Of a stretch of 64,000 nt of DNA, positions 35,954-43,908 are shown one piece after another; the stretch's first letter is position 1, and each line of letters opens with the position of its first letter. The stretch spans positions 124,001 through 188,000 of the forward strand of contig CAKSIJ010000003.1 in the NCBI GenBank assembly GCA_934462715.1. The letters run 5' to 3'. The stretch comes from an uncultured Clostridia bacterium (GTDB taxonomy: Bacteria > Bacillota > Clostridia > UBA1381). Both the position numbers and the translations under genes were made by a program. Under the pieces are notes generated by a model. That model ran no database searches and was not told where the DNA came from. It saw nothing but the letters and a program-made list of their open reading frames with translations.

Positions 35954-36045
35954 GCGAAAATGCGCACATCTTGCCGGTAATCAGCACTTGAAGTACACCA
36001 AGTACTACTGCGTGCTTCATACCGGCAACCTGCACGCATTTACGC
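35954..36045 (+). repeat. Structured repeat, copy D (between glmU and pth)
   Basis: A long nested hairpin: GCG.AAATGCG (35954-35964) pairs with CGCATTT.CGC (36035-36045); the internal loop CACATCTT / AACCTGCA follows; GCCGGTA (35973-35979) pairs with TACCGGC (36020-36026); inner AGCAC/GTGCT and AGTAC/GTACT stems close the top. The internal loop matches copies A/B although the stems differ. A further CACTTGAAGTACACCA repeat occurs within this copy and again at about 36076-36091. Confidence 0.75.
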
Positions 36046-36173
36046 CCTCATGGTGAGCGGTTACCGATATTCAACACTTGAAGTACACCAGATGCGGCTA
36101 TGAATTAATTATTTTGATTGCGGAACGAACGTTTTACAATTACCAATGAACAAACGGATAAAAGGAGAAAGAA

Positions 36174-36737
36174 ATGTATCTTATAGTAGGTCTGGGAAAT
36201 CCCGGAAGTGAATACAAAATGACAAGACACAACATCGGCTTTGAAACGCTCGATTATATTGCGGCGCAGCACGATGTTAAAATAACAAAGCTGAAATTCA
36301 AGGGCATATATGGCGAAATGATTTATAAGGGCGAAAAAATATTGCTCTTAAAGCCGATGACGTACATGAACCTTTCGGGCAGCTGTGTAATAGAATATGC
36401 CGAGTACTACAAAATTCCTCCCGAGAATATAATCATAATAGTTGACGACACCTCTTTGGAGAGAGGAAGAATACGGCTAAGAGCAAAGGGCAGCGCAGGG
36501 GGTCACAACGGAATGAAATCAATAATTTATCACTTAAAAACCGATGAATTTCCGAGAATAAGAGTTGGTATAGGCTCTGCTTCAAATGCCGGCATGATAC
36601 TTACCGATTTTGTTTTGGGAAGATTTACAAAGGACGAAATCCCTGTGCTTGAAAACGCTATGCAAAGAGCTTCAAAGGCGGTGTTTGATATTATTGAGCA
36701 TGATATAAATTATGCAATGAATGCAAACAATAATTGA
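36174..36737 (+). CDS. pth: Peptidyl-tRNA hydrolase
   Basis: Recycles peptidyl-tRNAs released from stalled ribosomes; cytoplasmic, 187 residues. GLGNPGSEYKMTRHNIGF has the catalytic His19; KPMTYMNLSG, VDDTSLERGRIRLRAKGSAGGHNGMKSI are standard family blocks (usually VDDxxLxxGxxRxR). AAAGGAG precedes the ATG. It is followed by mfd, the usual pth-mfd order in Firmicutes. Confidence 0.97.
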   Translation: MYLIVGLGNPGSEYKMTRHNIGFETLDYIAAQHDVKITKLKFKGIYGEMIYKGEKILLLKPMTYMNLSGSCVIEYAEYYKIPPENIIIIVDDTSLERGRIRLRAKGSAGGHNGMKSIIYHLKTDEFPRIRVGIGSASNAGMILTDFVLGRFTKDEIPVLENAMQRASKAVFDIIEHDINYAMNANNN

Positions 36738-36741
36738 TTTT

Positions 36742-36756
36742 TGCCGCTCAGCGGCA
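36742..36756 (+). repeat. GC leader hairpin before mfd
   Basis: TGCCGC, loop TCA, GCGGCA (perfect 6-bp stem), followed by GAATAGAGG and the mfd start 15 bases later. Same position and layout as the leader hairpins of glmU, the 51.1-kb gene and yfmH. Confidence 0.6.
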
Positions 36757-36771
36757 GAATAGAGGATTGAA

Positions 36772-39700
36772 ATGAAATTTAATGAAGTATTAATGGAAAG
36801 CGGAGAGTTTAAAAAGTACCTTTCCTCGCTTTCAAACACGCCGGTGTCGGTATCGGGAATAGCCGATTCTGCATTAGCGCATTTTATACATTCCTCGGGA
36901 AACGGAAAACGTAAGCTTTGCGTTGTATATGGAGAGAATGAAGCAAAGGCTCTTTACAAGGATTTATGTTTTTTTGAGGATAATGTCATTTATTATCCGA
37001 TGCGTGAATTTGTTTATTATAACGTTGACGCATTTGCGCACTTTGACGAGCATAGGCGGATTAACGCATTAAACGCACTGCAAAGCGGTGAAAACGGCAA
37101 TGTGACGGTAGTTGCATCGCTGAGTGCCATACTTTCTCCGACAATATCGCCCGAGCAGCTGGCAAAACATTCGCTTTGCATAAAGGCGGGGGAGAGCTAC
37201 AATATTGACAAGCTGTCGGAAAAGCTTGTTGCGGCAGGATATACGAGAAATGACATAACCGAGGGCTGCGGACAGTTTTCGCTTCGGGGAGGAATACTGG
37301 ACGTATTCTCTCCGGGAAACGATTTCCCTTACAGAATAGAGTTTTTTGATGACGAGGCAGATTCGGTAAGAGTGTTTGACTATGTATCGCAGAGAACACT
37401 CGAAATGACCGACTGCGCCGTTATTTTGCCGTGCCGTGAAATTTGCCCGGACGAAAAAAAATGCAGGGAAGTAACAGGGAAAATTGAAAAGCTTATTGAA
37501 TCGGTTAAGCGGAAAAAGGGCGATTACACCGAGCTGATTGAAAATATAACAGCCGAAAAGGAAAAGCTCGAAACCGGAAGAACTCTCGAAAATGCCGACA
37601 AATATTATTCATATTTTTATGATAAGATTTATACCCTTACAGATTATTTTGACAATGACGATATGATATTTGTCAGCGAACCGAAAAGACTTGCGGAAAA
37701 AGGCAAGTCGACAGCATGGGAGGAGGAAGAACTCGTTAAGGAATTGTGCGAGAAAAATCTCCTTTCGGCAAAAAACATACGTTTTTCGCTGCCCTTTGCG
37801 GAATTCTGCAAAAAATCCTCCGAAATGGTTCATGTTTCGGTTAATTCTCTGAATCATTCGTCGCTCAGCTATACCTACAATGCCATATTTAGTTTTGAAA
37901 GCAGAGCGACAGTAAGTCTGCACGGAAAGATTGATTATCTTTTTTCGGATCTTGAAAATTGGAGAAACAAAAACGCTACCGTAATTATTCTGGCGCAGAA
38001 CAGGGGCAGAGGCGAGAATATTTCCGGCATACTCAACGATAAGGGTATTCCGGCTGTTTTTAACAATGATAAAAAAGAGTTTGAAAAGGGTAAGCTCACC
38101 GTAATTTGCGGAGATTTGAAAAAGGGCTTTGAGTATCCGGCACTTGATTTTATCCTTATATCGGAGCATGAAATATTCGATACCGAGAAAAAGGTTAAAA
38201 AAAGAAAGCTTGAAAATACACAGAGAATCAAATCGTACAACGATATAAACGTAGGCGATTATGTGGTTCACCGTGCGCACGGTATCGGAAGATATGACGG
38301 CATGAAGAGAATGACCGTTGCCGGGGTGTCAAAGGATTACCTTAAGGTTTCCTATCAGGGAACGGACAGCCTTTATGTGCCTGTCGATCAGATGGATTTG
38401 CTTTTCAAGTATATAGGAAATACAGATAAAGAAATAAAGCTTAATAAGCTGGGGACAAGCGAATGGCAAAAAACCAAAGCAAAGGTAAAAAAATCAACCG
38501 AGGATATAGCAAAGCAGCTTATCGAACTGTACGCTAAAAGAGCGAAGTCGCAGGGGTTTGCATATCCGCCCGACGGACCGTGGCAGAGAGATTTTGAAGA
38601 TACGTTCGGCTTTGAGGAAACGGAGGATCAGCTCCGAAGCATTGAGGAAGTAAAAACCGATATGGAAAGTACAAGACCTATGGACAGACTTTTGTGCGGA
38701 GATGTCGGCTACGGAAAGACAGAGGTTGCAATCAGAGCGGCGTTCAAGGCGGCGGTAAATTCAAAGCAGGTTGCGTATCTTTGCCCGACAACGGTTCTTG
38801 CAATGCAGCATTACGATACCTTCCGCAGACGAATGGAGGATTTTGCGGTAAAGGTTGAAATGCTGTCGCGTTTCCGCACTCAGACGCAGCAAAAGAAGAT
38901 ATTAAAGGCAATAAAGAACGGTGAAATAGATATAGTGATCGGAACTCACAGAATACTTTCGAGGGACGTTGAGTTTAAAGATCTGGGACTTTTGATTATT
39001 GACGAGGAGCAGCGCTTCGGTGTTAAGGCAAAGGAAAAATTAAAGGAGCTTAAACAGACGATAGACGTGCTTTCGATGACTGCCACTCCGATACCGAGAA
39101 CACTGCATATGTCCATGGTGAACATAAGGGATATGAGCGTGCTTGAAACACCTCCCGAAAACCGTTATCCGGTTCAGACATATGTTCTGGAATATAACGA
39201 GCAAACTTTGATTGAGGCGATGAAAAAGGAGCTGTCAAGAGGCGGACAGGTATTCTTTCTGCATAATCAGATTGAGAATATTTATGCGATAGCTTCAAGA
39301 ATTTCGGAGCTTATACCCGACGCAAGCGTTGCGGTGGGTCACGGCAGAATGAATGAAAATCAGCTTGAGGATATAATGTATGACATGGTAAACGGAAACA
39401 CCGATATACTTGTCTGCACAACGATCATCGAAACGGGACTTGACATTCCGAATGCGAATACAATCATAATAAACAATGCGGACCGAATGGGGCTTGCACA
39501 GCTGTATCAGCTCAGAGGAAGAGTCGGACGTTCAAACCGCAGCGCATATGCCTACCTTGTTTACAGACCGGATAAGGTTCTGAGCGAGGTTGCCGAAAAA
39601 AGGCTTAAGGCAATAAAGGAATTTACAGAGTTCGGATCGGGCTTTAAAATTGCAATGAGAGATCTGGAAATCAGAGGTGCCGGCAATATTCTCGGAGCGC

Positions 39701-40251
39701 AGCAGCACGGTCACATGGACGCTGTGGGATATGATATGTACTGCAAAATACTCAAAGAAAGCGTTGACGAGCTGAGCGGCAAAGAAACAAACGAGGAAAT
39801 TACAACCTCGGTGGATTTTGCGCTTGACGCATTTATTCCGGAAACGTATATTGCAAATAACAATATGAGGATAGACGTGTATAAAAAGATTGCGTCGATT
39901 ACAACCGAGGAGGATATGACCGAAATATTTGACGAGCTTTGCGACCGTTTCGGAGATGTGCCGAAGCCTGTTGTAAATCTCATAAATATAGCATATCTGA
40001 AAGCTCTGGCAAACAGCGTCGGAATTGTCGATATAAACGCAAAGAAAACAATGACTGCATTTAAGTTTGCGAAAGACAGAATTACACCCGAGCTTTGTAT
40101 AAAGCTGATAAGCGAATTTCCGGGTAAAATCACCGTTTCATCATCTATAGAGCCTACAATAATTTACAAATACAGCGAACCGGATCAAATGATTACAAAT
40201 ATTAAATTTGTATTACAGGCTGTAATAAGGTTGAAGTCTGAGGAAAAATGA
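36772..40251 (+). CDS. mfd: Transcription-repair coupling factor
   Basis: Removes RNA polymerase stalled at lesions and recruits UvrA; 1159 residues, full length. The UvrB-like N-terminal modules are followed by the RNA-polymerase-interacting CarD-like domain (GDYVVHRAHGIGRYDGMKRM, about residues 495-560), the RecG-like helicase with Walker A GDVGYGKTEVA (about 643) and DEEQ box (about 744), motif VI QLRGRVGRS, and the C-terminal TRCF domain. It follows pth by 34 bases including a leader hairpin. Confidence 0.97.
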   Translation: MKFNEVLMESGEFKKYLSSLSNTPVSVSGIADSALAHFIHSSGNGKRKLCVVYGENEAKALYKDLCFFEDNVIYYPMREFVYYNVDAFAHFDEHRRINALNALQSGENGNVTVVASLSAILSPTISPEQLAKHSLCIKAGESYNIDKLSEKLVAAGYTRNDITEGCGQFSLRGGILDVFSPGNDFPYRIEFFDDEADSVRVFDYVSQRTLEMTDCAVILPCREICPDEKKCREVTGKIEKLIESVKRKKGDYTELIENITAEKEKLETGRTLENADKYYSYFYDKIYTLTDYFDNDDMIFVSEPKRLAEKGKSTAWEEEELVKELCEKNLLSAKNIRFSLPFAEFCKKSSEMVHVSVNSLNHSSLSYTYNAIFSFESRATVSLHGKIDYLFSDLENWRNKNATVIILAQNRGRGENISGILNDKGIPAVFNNDKKEFEKGKLTVICGDLKKGFEYPALDFILISEHEIFDTEKKVKKRKLENTQRIKSYNDINVGDYVVHRAHGIGRYDGMKRMTVAGVSKDYLKVSYQGTDSLYVPVDQMDLLFKYIGNTDKEIKLNKLGTSEWQKTKAKVKKSTEDIAKQLIELYAKRAKSQGFAYPPDGPWQRDFEDTFGFEETEDQLRSIEEVKTDMESTRPMDRLLCGDVGYGKTEVAIRAAFKAAVNSKQVAYLCPTTVLAMQHYDTFRRRMEDFAVKVEMLSRFRTQTQQKKILKAIKNGEIDIVIGTHRILSRDVEFKDLGLLIIDEEQRFGVKAKEKLKELKQTIDVLSMTATPIPRTLHMSMVNIRDMSVLETPPENRYPVQTYVLEYNEQTLIEAMKKELSRGGQVFFLHNQIENIYAIASRISELIPDASVAVGHGRMNENQLEDIMYDMVNGNTDILVCTTIIETGLDIPNANTIIINNADRMGLAQLYQLRGRVGRSNRSAYAYLVYRPDKVLSEVAEKRLKAIKEFTEFGSGFKIAMRDLEIRGAGNILGAQQHGHMDAVGYDMYCKILKESVDELSGKETNEEITTSVDFALDAFIPETYIANNNMRIDVYKKIASITTEEDMTEIFDELCDRFGDVPKPVVNLINIAYLKALANSVGIVDINAKKTMTAFKFAKDRITPELCIKLISEFPGKITVSSSIEPTIIYKYSEPDQMITNIKFVLQAVIRLKSEEK

Positions 40252-40340
40252 TATATAATAATATATATTACTATTATGCTTGGGGATAGACTGAATTTGT
40301 GTAAGTTAAAGCGGTGCTTCGGGCGGAATGGAGAATTAAG

Positions 40341-41351
40341 ATGAACATGAAAAAGAAATTATTGTGTTTTACACTTGCAGCCGGATTAATGCTGTCCGGA
40401 TGTAATGCAAAAAAGAATAATGACGAGGTTGTTGCAAAGGTGGGAGATACCAATATAACGATGTCGGAATTTGAGTTTTACTTAAACAGCGTCAAGCAGC
40501 AAATGCAGGGAACGGAGCTGTCAAGCGACGAGGACTGGCAGACAAAGGACATCAACGGCAAAAAAGCGATTGAGGTTGCAAAGGAGCGTGCGCTTGAAGC
40601 GGCTGCCAAAAACGTATCGTATAAAATCATTTTTGACAAGCTGGGCAATACGATTTCCGAGGACGATAAGAGCAGCATTAAAAGCACAAAGGACAGTATT
40701 GTCAAACAGTATGAAAATGCCGGAGGATATGAAGAATTTCTTAAAAATTCAAACATAACCGATTCCTTTATAGATATGCTGTGCGAATCAATGTTCTGTT
40801 CGGATAAGCTCTATAACGATTTTATAACGGACCAGACGGTGTCTGATGAAGAAATTGATAAATACTACAACGATAATTACGATTTGTACTTTGCGTCCTA
40901 CCGCAGAGCAAAGCACGTTTTGATTCTTACAAAGAATATGGACACAAACGAGGCATATACCGACGAGCAAAAGGCTGAAGCAAAGATCAAGGCTGAGGAG
41001 ATTTATCAGAGAGCGCAAAAGGGCGAGGATTTTGATAAATTGGTTGAAGAATATTCCGAAGATCCCGGTTCTAAATCTCAGCCCGACGGATATACTTTTA
41101 CAGACGGTGAAATGGTTCAGGAATTTCAGGATTGTGTAGACTCGCTCAATCCGGGAGAGATAGGCTTTGTCGAATCATCATTCGGATACCATATAATCAA
41201 AAGACTGGAAATTGACAAGAGCGTTTTTCGGGATCAGATAAAGTCAAGAATATTAGGTACACGGTTTGATGATTATATCGGAGATAAAATGAAAGAATAC
41301 GGACTTGAAGCGGTGGAAACGAACGCAATCGATAAAGCGCTTGCTTCCTGA
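40341..41351 (+). CDS. PrsA-like peptidyl-prolyl isomerase lipoprotein
   Basis: An extracytoplasmic foldase, 336 residues. The start is the ATG at 40341 after GGAG; a lipoprotein signal (MKKKLLCFTLAAGLMLSGC, Cys at about residue 20) predicts membrane tethering. A SurA-like N-terminal region follows, then a parvulin domain (about 190-290: RAKHVLILT, EEYSEDPGSKSQPDGYTF, FVESSFGYHIIKR). It likely assists folding of exported proteins such as the SLH proteins seen in the window. It follows mfd as in several Clostridia. Confidence 0.92.
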   Translation: MNMKKKLLCFTLAAGLMLSGCNAKKNNDEVVAKVGDTNITMSEFEFYLNSVKQQMQGTELSSDEDWQTKDINGKKAIEVAKERALEAAAKNVSYKIIFDKLGNTISEDDKSSIKSTKDSIVKQYENAGGYEEFLKNSNITDSFIDMLCESMFCSDKLYNDFITDQTVSDEEIDKYYNDNYDLYFASYRRAKHVLILTKNMDTNEAYTDEQKAEAKIKAEEIYQRAQKGEDFDKLVEEYSEDPGSKSQPDGYTFTDGEMVQEFQDCVDSLNPGEIGFVESSFGYHIIKRLEIDKSVFRDQIKSRILGTRFDDYIGDKMKEYGLEAVETNAIDKALAS

Positions 41352-41375
41352 TATTCGTTTCAATACAGAAGAAGT

Positions 41376-41412
41376 ACCAACAGCCGGAGTTTTTAATTCG
41401 GGCTGTTTTGGT
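41376..41412 (+). terminator. Terminator after the PrsA-like gene
   Basis: ACCAA-CAGCC (41376-41385) pairs with GGCTG-TTTTGGT (41401-41412), with the T-run partly in the stem. The following 90 bases hold only AT-rich leader of the next gene. Confidence 0.65.
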
Positions 41413-41501
41413 GTGTTAAAGAACAAATACATTAATCGGTAATTGAAAGCGATATTTTCGCAATTATCCAAAATACATGAAAATGACGGAGGATTTTAAT
41501 A

Positions 41502-42899
41502 ATGAAAAAGGATTTGGTTATTGTCGGAGCGGGACCTGCCGGAATATTCACGGCACTTGAAATGCTGAGAAAGGGTTCAAAGAAAAAGATAATCATAGTT
41601 GAAAAGGGAAAAGCAATCGAGAACAGACGATGTCCGAAAACTCAGACTCATAAATGCATGAATTGTAAGCCGTATTGTCATATAACAACAGGATTTTCGG
41701 GTGCCGGAGCATTTTCCGACGGTAAGCTTTCGCTGAGCTATGAGGTCGGCGGAAATCTGCCCGAGCTTATCGGAGCGGATTTGGCGCAGGAAACAATAGA
41801 TTATACTGATAAAATCTATCTTGAATTCGGTGCGGATACTCACATTGAGGGAATAAACAACGATGAAGAGGTAAAGAAAATCAGAATGAGAGCAATTCAG
41901 GCAGGCTTGAAGCTGGTTGACTGCCCTATCCGTCATTTGGGAACGGAAAAGGCTCAGGATATTTATTATGCAATAGAGCAGCACCTGTTAAATAACGGCA
42001 TTGAAATACTTTTCGGATATGAATGTACCGATTTGATACTGAACGGCGATGAATGTAAGGGAATATATGTTTCGGACGGAAAGAGCACAATAGAAATCGA
42101 AGCTGACGATACAATAATCGCAACGGGCAGACGAGGTGCGGACTGGCTCGAAAAGCTTTGCGGCGAACACTCAATAGCTCATCAGCCCGGAACGGTTGAT
42201 ATCGGCGTGAGAGTGGAGGTCAGAAATGAGGTTATGGAAACCGTAAACAAGGTTTTGTACGAATCAAAGCTTGTAGGTTATCCCAAGCCTTTCAAAAATA
42301 AGGTCAGAACCTTCTGCCAGAATCCGGGAGGATTTGTAAGCCAGGAGAATTACGATAACGATCTTGCTGTTGTTAATGGTCATTCCTACAAAGAGCTGAA
42401 ATCGGATAATACGAACCTTGCAATTCTTTGCTCGCATAATTTCAGCGTTCCGTTCAATCAGCCTATTGAATATGCGCAGAAGGTCGGAGAGCTTACCAAT
42501 ATGCTCGGTGCAGGCAAAATACTTGTTCAGCGCTTCGGAGATATACTTGACGGAAAGCGTACATGGCAAAAAGAGCTTGCACAGTCAAACCTTAAGCCTA
42601 CGCTTCCCGATGCGGTTGCGGGCGATATAACTGCGGCTATGCCTTACAGAGCGATGATTAATATAATCAACTTTATTCATGCCGTTGACCATGTTGTACC
42701 GGGATTTGCTTCGATTGAAACACTTCTTTATTCTCCGGAGCTTAAATTCTACAGCAACAGAATTAAAATGGATAAGGAATTTAATACGAATGTCAAGGGA
42801 CTGCACTGTCTGGGAGATTCAAGCGGCTGGACAAGAGGACTTATGATGGCGTCGGTTATGGGCGTGCTTATGGGACGTCAGCTGATAGAGAACAAATAA
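41502..42899 (+). CDS. COG2509-type FAD-dependent dehydrogenase
   Basis: A 465-residue flavoprotein. The N-terminal FAD motif is IVGAGPAGIFTALEM. A Cys-rich stretch (CPKTQTHKCMNCKPYCHI, residues about 43-61) is followed by GFSGAGAFSDGKLSL; TIIATGRRGADWLE and the C-terminal LHCLGDSSGWTRGLMMASVMG are typical of the COG2509 group of uncharacterised dehydrogenases. Substrate unknown. TGACGGAGG precedes the ATG. mntP follows after 29 bases, so the two may be co-transcribed. Confidence 0.88.
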   Translation: MKKDLVIVGAGPAGIFTALEMLRKGSKKKIIIVEKGKAIENRRCPKTQTHKCMNCKPYCHITTGFSGAGAFSDGKLSLSYEVGGNLPELIGADLAQETIDYTDKIYLEFGADTHIEGINNDEEVKKIRMRAIQAGLKLVDCPIRHLGTEKAQDIYYAIEQHLLNNGIEILFGYECTDLILNGDECKGIYVSDGKSTIEIEADDTIIATGRRGADWLEKLCGEHSIAHQPGTVDIGVRVEVRNEVMETVNKVLYESKLVGYPKPFKNKVRTFCQNPGGFVSQENYDNDLAVVNGHSYKELKSDNTNLAILCSHNFSVPFNQPIEYAQKVGELTNMLGAGKILVQRFGDILDGKRTWQKELAQSNLKPTLPDAVAGDITAAMPYRAMINIINFIHAVDHVVPGFASIETLLYSPELKFYSNRIKMDKEFNTNVKGLHCLGDSSGWTRGLMMASVMGVLMGRQLIENK

Positions 42900-42928
42900 G
42901 CTGAATAAATTATAAAGGAGTGACTGGC

Positions 42929-43495
42929 TTGGATTTTATTACATTATTCCTTATTGCTGTCAGTCTGGCAATGGACGCTTTCTCTGTGGCAATTTCTGAC
43001 GGAATTGTGCTGAAAAAGGTTAAGATATCGGACGCTTTAAAAATAGGGCTGTTTTTCGGAGTATTCCAGTTCGGAATGTTGTTCGTCGGAAATCTTCTCG
43101 GAGGAACGTTCGCAAAATACATTGAAGCGTGCGACCATTGGATAGCATTTTTTCTTCTGGTGATTCTCGGAGGAAAAATGATTTATGAAGCTTTTCATGA
43201 AAATGAAATGATTGAAGAAGCCGAAAAAAATCCTATGGAGTTTAAAACTCTGACGGTGCTTGCGGTGGCAACAAGCATTGACGCACTGGCAGTGGGGGTA
43301 TCCTTTGCCGCCATGAGCGTTGATATTATTTTCGCAAGCTCTGTTGTGGGAGCGGTAGCGTTTTTGTTTTCTTTTGCCGGAATTTATATCGGTAGCAAAT
43401 GCGGTAATTTGTTCGGAAATAAATCAGAAATTGTCGGAGGAATTGTACTTATCGGCATAGGGATAAAAATATTGGCAGAGAGTCTGTTTTTCTAA
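42929..43495 (+). CDS. mntP: Manganese efflux pump MntP
   Basis: Exports Mn(II); six-helix membrane protein, 188 residues. The start is taken as the TTG at 42929, since AAAGGAG ends 8 bases before it; the GTG nine bases upstream overlaps that site and cannot be used. The two family repeats with membrane Asp are AVSLAMDAFSVAISDG and AVATSIDALAVGVSFA. No yybP-ykoY manganese riboswitch was seen in the short upstream gap, which is unusual for stand-alone mntP genes. Confidence 0.93.
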   Translation: MDFITLFLIAVSLAMDAFSVAISDGIVLKKVKISDALKIGLFFGVFQFGMLFVGNLLGGTFAKYIEACDHWIAFFLLVILGGKMIYEAFHENEMIEEAEKNPMEFKTLTVLAVATSIDALAVGVSFAAMSVDIIFASSVVGAVAFLFSFAGIYIGSKCGNLFGNKSEIVGGIVLIGIGIKILAESLFF

Positions 43496-43517
43496 AACAG
43501 TATAACGGAGGATAACA

Positions 43518-43622
43518 ATGAGATTTTCAAAAAAACAGTTAAGAATAATATGCTGGGTGCTGGCGGCGGCTATGATACTTGTTTTGGGTGCAGGAGTAGT
43601 CAGTATGTTTACGGGAATGTAA
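43518..43622 (+). CDS. 34-residue membrane peptide
   Basis: A short gene with AACGGAGGATAAC before the ATG, 22 bases after mntP and before the operon terminator. The product has a basic start (MRFSKKQLR) and one hydrophobic segment (IICWVLAAAMILVLGAGVVSM). It looks like a real single-pass small membrane protein; function unknown. Similar short proteins are common in Clostridia and may modulate a neighbouring transporter. Confidence 0.65.
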   Translation: MRFSKKQLRIICWVLAAAMILVLGAGVVSMFTGM

Positions 43623-43687
43623 TATAAGGCTGATTTGAGATAAACCGAAATGCCGGAGATACATAAACATTTAAAATAATAAAAAAT

Positions 43688-43746
43688 AAAGTCCTCTTAT
43701 TGCCGAAATAACCTTTATGACTTATTAATAGCAATAAGAGGACTTT
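43688..43746 (+). terminator. Terminator of the flavoprotein-mntP operon
   Basis: A perfect 16-bp stem (AAAGTCCTCTTATTGC at 43688-43703, complement at 43731-43746) followed by TT. Confidence 0.85.
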
Positions 43747-43809
43747 TTACAACGCAGCATATTTAAACAGATTAATTTACATTTGCAAAGAATAGCTGCA
43801 TAAATAGAT

Positions 43810-43837
43810 AACCGCCGTTTTTGCAAAAGCGGCGGTT
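43810..43837 (-). terminator. Hairpin beyond the acyl-CoA synthetase gene
   Basis: AACCGCCG (43810-43817) pairs with CGGCGGTT (43830-43837), with extra A/T pairs inside. It is the probable terminator of the minus-strand gene ending at 43909, though its U-run is weak. Confidence 0.55.
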
Positions 43838-43908
43838 TGAAAATATAAACCTATTTGCGGAAACAACTAATGTCATTTCCTCTTGCTGTATTTTTTTAGC
43901 GTAACTTA

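Noticed and set aside
35954..36095. CRISPR array from the repeated CACTTGAAGTACACCA
   Set aside because: Only two copies in a long hairpin, no regular spacers and no cas genes.
42900..42928. Manganese (yybP-ykoY) riboswitch before mntP
   Set aside because: The gap to the upstream gene is only 29 bases, far too short.
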